Assembly: GCA_018335035.1 (NCBI GenBank)
Contig: JAGXKT010000008.1
Span: forward strand, 40,951-104,950
Origin: Phycisphaerae bacterium
GTDB taxonomy: Bacteria; Planctomycetota; Phycisphaerae; SM23-33
Reading direction: 5' to 3'
DNA length: 64,000 nucleotides
The first letter of the stretch is position 1. Each line of letters starts with the position of its first letter. The position numbers and the translations under genes are program-made. Below the pieces are notes generated by a model that was not told where the DNA came from, ran no database searches, and saw nothing but the letters and a program-made list of their open reading frames with translations. Below, one piece after another: positions 8,154 to 15,427 of this stretch.

Positions 8154-9839
8154 CTACAGCCACACGTTGATTGAGTTATCGGCGACGTGCGCCCGCCCAC
8201 CGCCGACGGCGGCGTTCTCGGCCGGGTCGTGGGAATCCGGCCCGCCGTTGGGCTGTGATTCGGACCGGCCGGCCTGCAAGGCGCCGCCGCGGTTGTCGCC
8301 GTCGTTGCCGGCGGCCGCCTGATCGCCGTCCCGCGTTGCGCTGTGCCCGTCACTGTCGGCACCACCGCGCTGGGAGGCGTCGTTGAGCGTTACGTCCAGA
8401 CGTCGGAAGGCGATGCCCTGGTCGCTGAGCCGCTCGGCCAGGGCGGCGCTTTGCCGCTCGACCTCGGCCAGTGTCCTCGCGTTGTCCACCTCGACGACGC
8501 CACGCACACCGTCGCCGTCCGAGCGGATCGTCACGCGGACGCTGCCCAACTCCGGCGGGTGCAATCGGACGACCACACGCCGCCCGGCCCGCACGCCGCC
8601 GCCGCTGATTGCCTCGGCGATCTGATCGGCTACGGGCGTCTGAGGTGTCGGCGGCGCCGACTGCGGGGCTCGCGCGGCGCCGACATCCGATGCCGCGTCG
8701 ACCTGCTGGACGCCCTCGCTGCCGGCGATGGTCTGGACGGACGTGACCCGCGTGCTGGGTTGCGAGGGCGTGCGCACCACCGCGCTTGCCGCGATTGGCG
8801 GCGGCGTCTGGATCGGCGACTCGCCCGCCCGAGCGTCCTGCGCGGTGCTCGGCGGCGCGACGGCGAATCGTTCGGCTGTGGGCGCGGCGCCTTGCGGGCC
8901 GCCGTGAACCGGGGCGTCGGCCCGTCCATCCGTTGAGACCGTCTCCATCGGCGTTTGCCTGCTTGTCGATATGTCAGCGGGCAGTTCGCTTGTTGCTTGA
9001 ACGGCAGACGGGGGCGTCGATGTGGCGACACCCCGCTCGGCGTTCGCGCCGACGGTCTGTCCCTGTGCAGGCAGGCGCTGGGGCAACACGGCCGAGGAGT
9101 TCGTCGCGTCGTCTGCGCTTGCCGCGGGTGTGGTCGTTGCGGCCTGCGCAGCCCCATTGCTTATCTGCTGGACGGGCTCGCCAGCGACGGGCACGGTCTG
9201 CGTCGTCATGGAGCCACCGGCTGTCTGCGTCGGCTGGAGCGGGCCCGCGCCGTCGGGCCGCCCGGGCGCGATCTGTCCTGTCGGCATGCTTCGCGCGTCC
9301 CGTGGGGTTGCGGGGCCTTGGGCCTGTGCTTGCAAGACTGCTTGCGGCGCGTTCGGCGCGGGGGCGGCGCCGGCAAGTCCCGCCGCAACGCGAAGGGCCC
9401 GTGGGATGGCTCCGGGCTCCGAGCCACTGGCATTGCCGGCTTGCTGAGCGCCCGGTTGTGCCAGGCCGTCCGCGGTGACGACCGCCTCAGCGGCCGAGAC
9501 GCCGGTACGCGTGCCGACCTCGGCCAGCAGCGTCGCGAAATCGCTTTGCGGCACGCTCCTCGGCACGGCGTCTTGCGCTTGTCCGGCCGCCAGTGCGGCC
9601 TGGCCTTGCGGTTCCGTCGCGTCGTGCGGCTTCGAGACGTCCGTCTCGCGAGCCCCCGTGTGCGACGGGTGCGTTCCGGCGTCTGCTGGGGGCGGCTTGG
9701 GTGATTTCGCCCCGTGGCGTACGGGATTCACCTGTCCTGTTCGGAGCGCCGGGTGTTCGGACGGCGCCGACGCAACGGCTGGACGCGCCGCAGTGGAAGG
9801 CGGGGTGACGTTCAGGATGTCCGAAACGGATGTGGTCAT
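8154..9839 (-). CDS. fliK: Flagellar hook-length control protein FliK
   Basis: The frame can be extended to 9923, but the ATG at 9839 (MTTSVSDILN) is chosen because it lies just downstream of a sigma-54 promoter whose predicted start is near 9865; the product is then 561 residues. The first approximately 400 residues are low-complexity, rich in Ala, Pro, Gln and Thr, as expected for the molecular ruler. The C-terminal Flg_hook domain is clear: RRVVVRLHPPELGSVRV followed by IAFRRLDVTLND. FliK measures the hook and switches FlhB from hook to filament export. It is the first gene of the leftward hook-ring operon. Confidence 0.9.
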   Translation of the reverse strand: MTTSVSDILNVTPPSTAARPAVASAPSEHPALRTGQVNPVRHGAKSPKPPPADAGTHPSHTGARETDVSKPHDATEPQGQAALAAGQAQDAVPRSVPQSDFATLLAEVGTRTGVSAAEAVVTADGLAQPGAQQAGNASGSEPGAIPRALRVAAGLAGAAPAPNAPQAVLQAQAQGPATPRDARSMPTGQIAPGRPDGAGPLQPTQTAGGSMTTQTVPVAGEPVQQISNGAAQAATTTPAASADDATNSSAVLPQRLPAQGQTVGANAERGVATSTPPSAVQATSELPADISTSRQTPMETVSTDGRADAPVHGGPQGAAPTAERFAVAPPSTAQDARAGESPIQTPPPIAASAVVRTPSQPSTRVTSVQTIAGSEGVQQVDAASDVGAARAPQSAPPTPQTPVADQIAEAISGGGVRAGRRVVVRLHPPELGSVRVTIRSDGDGVRGVVEVDNARTLAEVERQSAALAERLSDQGIAFRRLDVTLNDASQRGGADSDGHSATRDGDQAAAGNDGDNRGGALQAGRSESQPNGGPDSHDPAENAAVGGGRAHVADNSINVWL

Positions 9840-9845
9840 GATGGT

Positions 9846-9868
9846 CGATGCGAGACACACTCGCATCG
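9846..9868. repeat. 9-base perfect dyad overlapping the fliK leader
   Basis: CGATGCGAG and CTCGCATCG are exact inverted repeats separated by five bases. The dyad spans the predicted fliK transcription start (near 9865) and the bases just upstream of the fliK ATG. It could be an operator or, in RNA starting slightly upstream, a leader hairpin. No function is shown. Confidence 0.6.
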
Positions 9869-9875
9869 CACATAA

Positions 9876-9891
9876 CGCAAGCCGCGTGCCA
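9876..9891 (-). promoter_or_regulatory. Sigma-54 promoter of the fliK-flgDE...flgN operon
   Basis: On the minus strand the sequence is TGGCAC, five bases (GCGGC), TTGCG. This equals the sigma-54 consensus TGGCAC-N5-TTGCW except for the last base, with the required GG-N10-GC spacing. Predicted transcription start is near 9865, 26 bases before the fliK ATG at 9839. Confidence 0.85.
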
Positions 9892-10108
9892 CGTCGGATC
9901 GGTTGCGGCGCGCAAATCCACATAACCCGTTTTTAGGATGTGTGTTATGTCATTCCTTCTTCGGCCGAACGTTTCCGCATGGCGCCCGGCCGTTGCGGCT
10001 CGCCCGGAAGAATCTTCCGTCGGCGGTCGAAATCGCCGTTGCGTGCTGGCCGGCCGGGCAGCCACACGATGCGCCGTGCGAAGCGGCAGGTAGTGCGGCA
10101 GGGGATTG

Positions 10109-10120
10109 CCTGATGTCAGG
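10109..10120. promoter_or_regulatory. CCTGA-TG-TCAGG palindrome, possible enhancer site
   Basis: A 12-base imperfect palindrome lies about 220 bases upstream of the fliK sigma-54 promoter, a usual distance for an activator-binding enhancer. It resembles the CCTNAGG pair near the second sigma-54 promoter. The link is inference. Confidence 0.3.
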
Positions 10121-10142
10121 GGCTGTCACAGCACCGTGCTCT

Positions 10143-10166
10143 GAGTTTCGGAAAAATGCGAAACTC
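10143..10166. promoter_or_regulatory. 8-base perfect palindrome, candidate operator
   Basis: GAGTTTCG and CGAAACTC are exact inverted repeats around an eight-base A-rich spacer (GAAAAATG). The position, about 150 bases upstream of the activator ATG and between divergent units, suggests a regulator-binding site. It lacks a following T-run and is not a terminator. Confidence 0.45.
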
Positions 10167-10254
10167 CCCCTTGCATTTCGTGGCCCGGGTTGCGTAAGCT
10201 TCGTGCCCATGGGGCTATGGAAAGCCCTCCAGCTCTCGGGCAACCCTACATATA

Positions 10255-10263
10255 GGGGGGGGG
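10255..10263 (+). repeat. G9 homopolymer tract in the activator leader
   Basis: Nine consecutive G residues directly follow TATA in the leader region of the sigma-54 activator gene, 50 bases before its ATG. The first three G also close a CCCTA-CATA-TAGGG stem. Such tracts are prone to slipped-strand mispairing and, in promoters, can vary expression. Confidence 0.7.
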
Positions 10264-10312
10264 CTGCTTGGGCGGCATATTATCGTTTGGTAGGAAGGCA
10301 GGAGCGTCGTTG

Positions 10313-11779
10313 ATGGAACAGGGCGCGAAGGCCATGCTTGGGTGCGTTGTTGTAACCGGGCCAAGGGATGCTCAGCGACTCACTGAGGTGGCTGATGCGC
10401 TGGAGCCGCTAGCGCGTCAGGTCTTCCGTGCGGAGGACACACAGGCGGCACTGGCGTGCGCCCGTGCGGAGCGGCCCGATCTGTTCCTCGTTGCTGAGCG
10501 GGGCGCCGGCTCGGCCGGGGGCGTCGAGGTCGTCATTGGCCTGTCCACGTGCGAAGCGCCCGTGGTCGTGCTCGCCGAGCAGCCGAGCGTCGATTGGGCG
10601 GTACAGTATGTCCGGCACGGCGCGTACGACTATGTCGCCGGTGACCTGGACGAGGATATGCTGGGCCGGCTGGTTACGGGTATTCGCGGTTGTGGTGACG
10701 GAGGCGACGACGCGCGCGATCACTGCTTCTGCGACGAATGCCCGGCGGGCGTGCCGTTCGTCGGGCGGAGTGAAGCCACAGTCAAGGTCCTTGAGACAAT
10801 CCGGCTGGTTGCCGAGAGCCGCTGCAATCCTATCCTCATCGTCGGCGAGACGGGCACGGGCAAGGAGCTGGCCGCCCGCGCCGTCCACGCATGGCGCTGC
10901 GGCGATCCGGAGCAATTTGTCGCCGTCAACTGCGCCGCGTTGACGGCAACGCTCCTGGAGAGTGAACTGTTCGGGCACGTCAAGGGGGCGTTTACGGGGG
11001 CTGACCGAGACAAGGCGGGCTTGTTCGAGTTGGCGGGACGGGGCACGCTGTTTCTCGACGAGATCAGCGAAATGTCGCCCGAATTGCAGGCCAAGCTGCT
11101 GCGGGTCCTCCAGGAGAGAAGCTTCCGAAAGGTGGGCGGCACGCGGGATATCGCCTGCGAGGCGACCATCATCGCCTCGTCGAATCGCGACCTGCTCGCC
11201 GCGAGCCGCAGCGCGAAATTCCGCCAGGACTTGTACTACCGGCTGGCGGTGTTCCCGATTCGTCTGGCGCCGCTACGCGACCCGTCACGCCGTTCGGACA
11301 TTAGCATGCTGGCGGAGTACTTTCTTCGGACGAGTTCGCTCGGCGGTCCGGAGGCATCGCTGACGCCCGAGGCCGAAGGCGAACTGACCGGCCACACTTG
11401 GCCGGGCAACGTCCGCGAACTTCGGAACGTGCTGGAGCGTGCGCTGTTGCTGGCGCGGGGTGGGCAGATCACGCCGCAGGAACTGCGCATCGAGCGCGTC
11501 GACGCGGCGCCTGCGGATTCGGCGCGGGCCAGCGCCGCGAAGAAGAAGGATTTCTCGCTGGAGACCGCCGAGCGCGAGTTTATCATTCGCGCCCTACGGG
11601 AGACCGGCTGGCAGCGAACGCGCGCCGCAGCACTGCTGGGGATTACGCGCGCGACACTTCACGCGAAGCTCAAACGGTATGGCATTCAGCCGCCTGACAG
11701 TGCCCACTGCGGCCGCGGCCAGGTCGGCGAATCGTCCGGCGCGTGCCGCCGTCGCCAGCCGCAGCGGGCGGACAAGTAG
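10313..11779 (+). CDS. Sigma-54-dependent transcriptional activator with pseudo-receiver domain (FlrA/FlrC-like)
   Basis: The ATG at 10313 is chosen because AGGAAGG and GGAG precede it at 10292-10304; the product is 488 residues. Residues 9-120 look like a response-regulator receiver, but the phosphoacceptor position is Ala (about residue 61, in FLVAERG) and the conserved Thr/Ser and Lys are also lost. Residues 137-143 form a His-Cys-Phe-Cys-Asp-Glu-Cys cluster. The AAA+ domain has Walker A GETGTGKE (about 178-185), the sigma-54 contact loop GAFTGA (225-230), Walker B GTLFLDE and the R-finger region. A Fis-type helix-turn-helix ends the protein (RTRAAALLGITRATLHAKLK). It lies between the two sigma-54 promoters in the window, so it is the best candidate for activating them. 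No partner histidine kinase is visible. Confidence 0.9.
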   Translation: MEQGAKAMLGCVVVTGPRDAQRLTEVADALEPLARQVFRAEDTQAALACARAERPDLFLVAERGAGSAGGVEVVIGLSTCEAPVVVLAEQPSVDWAVQYVRHGAYDYVAGDLDEDMLGRLVTGIRGCGDGGDDARDHCFCDECPAGVPFVGRSEATVKVLETIRLVAESRCNPILIVGETGTGKELAARAVHAWRCGDPEQFVAVNCAALTATLLESELFGHVKGAFTGADRDKAGLFELAGRGTLFLDEISEMSPELQAKLLRVLQERSFRKVGGTRDIACEATIIASSNRDLLAASRSAKFRQDLYYRLAVFPIRLAPLRDPSRRSDISMLAEYFLRTSSLGGPEASLTPEAEGELTGHTWPGNVRELRNVLERALLLARGGQITPQELRIERVDAAPADSARASAAKKKDFSLETAEREFIIRALRETGWQRTRAAALLGITRATLHAKLKRYGIQPPDSAHCGRGQVGESSGACRRRQPQRADK

Positions 11780-11829
11780 TGCACGCCGAGTAAAGAAGGC
11801 GAGCGCGGCCGCGCGCAAAAAAATGACAC

Positions 11830-11888
11830 GCCTCAGGTCCAGACCGCTAAAAACAGAGTCGGCCCTTGACGTTAATATCCCCTGAGGC
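11830..11888. promoter_or_regulatory. Pair of CCTNAGG elements upstream of a sigma-54 promoter
   Basis: GCCTCAGG (11830-11837) and CCTGAGGC (11881-11888) form an exact 8-base inverted repeat. Each copy is itself a CCT-N-AGG palindrome, and their centres are 50 bases apart, close to five helical turns. They lie about 40 to 95 bases upstream of the -24 box at 11924, suiting an activator-binding enhancer. Assignment is inferred. Confidence 0.4.
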
Positions 11889-11923
11889 ACCCTTGAATGC
11901 CCCTCGTCTTATTTTGTCACCTG

Positions 11924-11939
11924 TGGCATATCTGTTGCA
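11924..11939 (+). promoter_or_regulatory. Sigma-54 promoter of the TPR-flgBC-fliE-fliF operon
   Basis: The sequence TGGCAT, five bases (ATCTG), TTGCA matches the -24/-12 consensus with exact spacing. The predicted start is near 11950, about 60 bases before the ATG at 12012. It would drive the long rightward operon. Confidence 0.85.
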
Positions 11940-12011
11940 AGCTGCTCGTCAAGGCGGTCTGCGCACGCGCCGTGTCGTCGTGCGCGGGCGGGCGGATAAC
12001 GACAGAGCCAC

Positions 12012-14681
12012 ATGGCCGACAACGACAGACAGGACAACTCGGCGAAAGCGACTTCCGGAGCGGACGGCGAGCCGTCGGCGGCGGATGCGGCGGACGATCA
12101 GGCGCGGGCGCCGGTCGGCGACGCGGCCGAGGGCGCCGACACGCCGGGCGGGCACGCGCCCGAGGCAGATGCTTCGGTGGCCGCTGACGCACAGGACGCG
12201 GCTGACGAATCCCGGACGCCCGACGATGCACCGCTTGCCGGCGAGGGGGAGGCCGAATCGTCGCGCGCCGCTGACGACGGGCAGGCGCGGGGTGCGCCGG
12301 GTGAGCCGTCGCTTGAGCAGTTGATTGCGCAGCAGCGCGAGCGGCTCGGCGCCACGGTAGCCAAGAAGGACACGTCGCCGCCGGGCGGGGCGCCGACGGG
12401 CGAAGGCGGCGGAGAGGGCGTTGAGCGCCGCGAGACGACGGAGGCGCCCGTTCCGACGACCCGGGGAGCGCTGCAGTCGCGCTTCGTGCAGGCGATTCTG
12501 GTAGTCAACACGTTGCTGATCTTGGGCGTTGTGGCGGTGATGATCTGGCAGTTCGGCTTTCTGTCGGACGGTTCTGCCGCCACACCGGCCGGCGCGGCGC
12601 CGAGCGATCCGGCGTCGACGACGCGTCCGGCGGCTCCGGCCGAACCGCCGCCGCGGCCCATGTCGTGGGCACGGGCGGAGGCGGCACTGGAACAGCAGCA
12701 ATACAAGGTGGCATTGGCCGGGTATCGCCACTTGCATGCCGAGGCGGCGCGCACGCCCGCCGATTCGCTGGTTGCCGATCTGCTCGTGTTTCGCCGGGGG
12801 TACTGTCTGGCGCAGATGGGTCGCGGTGATGCGGCGCGGGCGCTGTTACGTGAGGCAACGGCCAGCGGCTCACCCCTCGTGCGAGCGGCCGCGTGGTATC
12901 ACCTGGGGGCGCTCGACCTCGCCGGCGGACAGCATCTCCAGGCACGGACGAAAGCATATCGGGCCTTGGGCGCGCTGGGTGCCGTCGCCGAGCCGCTTGC
13001 CTTGGCGGGTGACTGCGACGCCCTCGCCGCACGCGCCGTAACGAGCAAGGTGTTGTGGACGTACGGTCAGGTGGAGGCGGTGCGCTGGACCGACAGGCCG
13101 TGGCGGGATCCCTTCGCCGGCCTGTCGCAAGCGGCGTTGCGCGATCGGCTGCGCTCGGGCACCGACAAGCTGGAACAGGGCTTGCTCGGTCCGCAGGTGG
13201 CGCGCGCGGAGCCGCGCGCCTTGCGGCGGCCGTGGCACGTCCGCGCCGTCGAGGCGCATCTTGACGAGTTGCTGGCGCGACTGGGCGCTCAGGCGCGACT
13301 GGATGTCCGTTGGGTCAACGTCCGTCCGCCCTTGCGGGAGCGGGCGGTGACGGTCTTTGCCGGGGACGCCTCCGAGACGCGCATAGCGGAGATCGCAGTC
13401 GGGGCAGCCGGCCTGGTCGCGCGGTTCACCGGGGAGACGGTGGACGTGTACGACCCGAACGGCTTCGACACATTGACCGGCGCGCGCGACCTGCTAACGC
13501 GCGAAACAAACGCCTGCTGGCGGCGGCTGCTGCTGCGTCTGGGCGGCCGCGACACGACGCGCGCGGCGACGGGGCGTTTCGCGCTGGCGGTCGTGCAAGA
13601 ACTGGCCGGCGATACGCTGGGGGCGATAAAGGAGTATCAGCTCGTCGCGGGACGGTTTGACACGTCGCGCGTCGCGCCGCGGGCGCTGCTGCGTTGCGCA
13701 CGGCTGCGTTTGGCGATGAACAACGACGACGGCGCCCGAAGCGACCTTCAACGATTGCTGGACAAGTATCCGGATTTCCAGGCGCAGGACGAGGTCTATC
13801 TGGCTCTTGGGGAGGCCAACCGTCGCGCCGGACAGTTCAACGAAGCAATCAGCGACTTACGCCGCCTCTACGTCCAGAACCTGTCTGCGGATTCTCGTGC
13901 GGCCGCCGCCTACGGGTTGGGGCGCTGCTACCACGCCAAGGGCATGCCCGTCGATGCCGAGACGTGGCTGACGCGGTTCATCGGCCTGGCCGAGGCGGAC
14001 CACGCGGACCTGCCCGCCGCGTATCTGCTTCGCGGACGGTGCCGGGACGGCGTCGGAAATATCGAGCCGGCGGAGGGGGACCTTCGCCGGGCGCTGGTCT
14101 TGGCCGGGGCGCAGCAGGTTCACCTGGATGCCGCGCTGGCGCTCAGCGAGCTGTACCTGGATTCCCAACGCTATGTGCGCGCCCTGGGTGTGCTTTCCGA
14201 CCTGGACGTAGCTTCGCTGCCGCAGGCGAAGCTCGGGCGCTACCTGGTGCTTTCCGGAAGGATGTATCGGCATATGGGGCTGCCGAACCGGGGGGTCCGC
14301 CTGCTGACCGATCACCTCGGCGCGGTTAAGGATACGCAGGCGCGTGCACGCGTGGCGGCCGAGATCGCGCGTGGTTACCTCGCGTCTGATCAGCGCGACG
14401 CGGCCGAGCAGGTCCTTACCGACGTGCTCGAAGAGATGACGCCGTGTGCGGCGTACTATGCTGCGGCGTGCGATTTGGCGCAGTTGTGTCTGCATCGCAG
14501 CGAGCCGCAACGTGCGATACGCCTGACCGGCATCGTGCGTACCGGCGACAGCGATGAGGCGACGCGCCGGCGCGCGACGCGCCTGCTCGGCGAGGCCTAT
14601 GCGTTGCAGGGCGACTACCGCAACGCCGCTCTGGCCTACTCGAACATGCTCGACGACGAGACGGGAGGCCCCCAGCGATGA
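12012..14681 (+). CDS. Large single-pass TPR-repeat protein of the flagellar operon
   Basis: This 889-residue protein starts with about 100 acidic, disordered residues (Ala, Asp, Glu, Gly-rich), followed by a membrane segment at about residues 158-181 (AILVVNTLLILGVVAVMIW). The long C-terminal part is helical with tetratricopeptide repeats, for example EYQLVAGRFDTSRVAPRALL and DLQRLLDKYPDFQAQDEVYL. The acidic N-terminus is probably cytoplasmic and the TPR part periplasmic. It is the first gene after the second sigma-54 promoter and overlaps the next gene by 4 bases. It does not match a named flagellar protein I know. A role in basal-body or motor assembly is inferred from co-transcription only. 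Confidence 0.75.
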   Translation: MADNDRQDNSAKATSGADGEPSAADAADDQARAPVGDAAEGADTPGGHAPEADASVAADAQDAADESRTPDDAPLAGEGEAESSRAADDGQARGAPGEPSLEQLIAQQRERLGATVAKKDTSPPGGAPTGEGGGEGVERRETTEAPVPTTRGALQSRFVQAILVVNTLLILGVVAVMIWQFGFLSDGSAATPAGAAPSDPASTTRPAAPAEPPPRPMSWARAEAALEQQQYKVALAGYRHLHAEAARTPADSLVADLLVFRRGYCLAQMGRGDAARALLREATASGSPLVRAAAWYHLGALDLAGGQHLQARTKAYRALGALGAVAEPLALAGDCDALAARAVTSKVLWTYGQVEAVRWTDRPWRDPFAGLSQAALRDRLRSGTDKLEQGLLGPQVARAEPRALRRPWHVRAVEAHLDELLARLGAQARLDVRWVNVRPPLRERAVTVFAGDASETRIAEIAVGAAGLVARFTGETVDVYDPNGFDTLTGARDLLTRETNACWRRLLLRLGGRDTTRAATGRFALAVVQELAGDTLGAIKEYQLVAGRFDTSRVAPRALLRCARLRLAMNNDDGARSDLQRLLDKYPDFQAQDEVYLALGEANRRAGQFNEAISDLRRLYVQNLSADSRAAAAYGLGRCYHAKGMPVDAETWLTRFIGLAEADHADLPAAYLLRGRCRDGVGNIEPAEGDLRRALVLAGAQQVHLDAALALSELYLDSQRYVRALGVLSDLDVASLPQAKLGRYLVLSGRMYRHMGLPNRGVRLLTDHLGAVKDTQARARVAAEIARGYLASDQRDAAEQVLTDVLEEMTPCAAYYAAACDLAQLCLHRSEPQRAIRLTGIVRTGDSDEATRRRATRLLGEAYALQGDYRNAALAYSNMLDDETGGPQR

Positions 14682-15427
14682 TCCGGTGGGCGTGGTTACT
14701 GTCAGCATTGCTGCTTCTTGCCGCTCCGGCCGCGCCGGCTGCGGACGAGGAAGCGGCCGCCACCGCGGACGCCGCCGAAGATGAGGCCTTGCGACAGGGC
14801 GTCAGCGAGTTGTGGCGCGAGAGCATTACCGCGCCGCCCGACGACGCCGATCGTGAAAAACGGACGGACCTGCTGGCGACCGTGCGGCGATTGCGCGCCT
14901 TGCACCTGGAGGCCGGGGAGACGCAAGCGAGTTCTGACGCGGCGCGGGCGGCTTCCGACGCCGCCGCCGCGGCGCCGACGACTCGCCCGGTCGAGGCAGT
15001 CGCCGCACCGCCCCCCCAGCGGTCCGGTCTGGATGTAGCGACGTTGGAGACGCTGCGGACGAAGGTCGCGCCGGACAGCGTCGCCGACCCGCTGGCGCTG
15101 GCGGACATGCTCTTCAAGGCCGGACACGACAAGACGGCGGGCGCGTTCTATCGCATCGCGCTTCGCCGCGCCCCGCCGGCACAGGAGGAGGCGTGGATTC
15201 TGTTGCAACTCGGCAATTGCCTGCGCGACGACGACCCCGCCGCGGCGCGCGAGGCCTACCGGCGCGTCATTGCCGAGCACGCCGACAGCCCCTGGACGCC
15301 GCTTGCCGAGGCCTACGACGGCCTGCTGGCGTGGAAGAATTCGGCCCGTCCGACAAAGTTGATTCGCAAAATCGAACAGTTGCCCTCCGCGGACGCGCCT
15401 CTGGCTGTTGACGAGGACGACGAGTAG
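14678..15427 (+). CDS. Secreted TPR-like protein of the flagellar operon
   Basis: The 249-residue product begins with a signal peptide (MIRWAWLLSALLLLAAPAAP) cleaved before an acidic stretch. Residues 125-225 form TPR-like helices (ADMLFKAGHDKTAGAFYRIA, QLGNCLRDDDPAAAREAYRR). A low-complexity Ala/Thr/Pro linker lies between. It overlaps the upstream TPR gene by 4 bases and abuts the next activator gene with no gap, so all three are probably made together. The protein is predicted to be periplasmic and to partner the larger TPR protein; no named family was recognised. Confidence 0.7.
   Translation: MIRWAWLLSALLLLAAPAAPAADEEAAATADAAEDEALRQGVSELWRESITAPPDDADREKRTDLLATVRRLRALHLEAGETQASSDAARAASDAAAAAPTTRPVEAVAAPPPQRSGLDVATLETLRTKVAPDSVADPLALADMLFKAGHDKTAGAFYRIALRRAPPAQEEAWILLQLGNCLRDDDPAAAREAYRRVIAEHADSPWTPLAEAYDGLLAWKNSARPTKLIRKIEQLPSADAPLAVDEDDE

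Larger units (their letters stand above)
9840..10312. other. Divergent control region between fliK operon and sigma-54 activator
   Basis: This 473-base non-coding stretch separates two divergent flagellar transcription units. From left to right it holds a 9-base-arm dyad (9846-9868), a leftward sigma-54 promoter (9876-9891), a CCTGA-TG-TCAGG element (10109-10120), an 8-base-arm palindrome (10143-10166), a short stem CCCTA/TAGGG (10244-10257), a run of nine G (10255-10263) and the ribosome binding site of the rightward activator gene. I could not assign a convincing sigma-70 promoter for the activator. Confidence 0.8.

Noticed and set aside
10181..10194. TGGCCC...TTGC resembling a sigma-54 promoter upstream of the first activator
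   Set aside because: The spacing between GG and GC is two bases short of the fixed value that sigma-54 requires.
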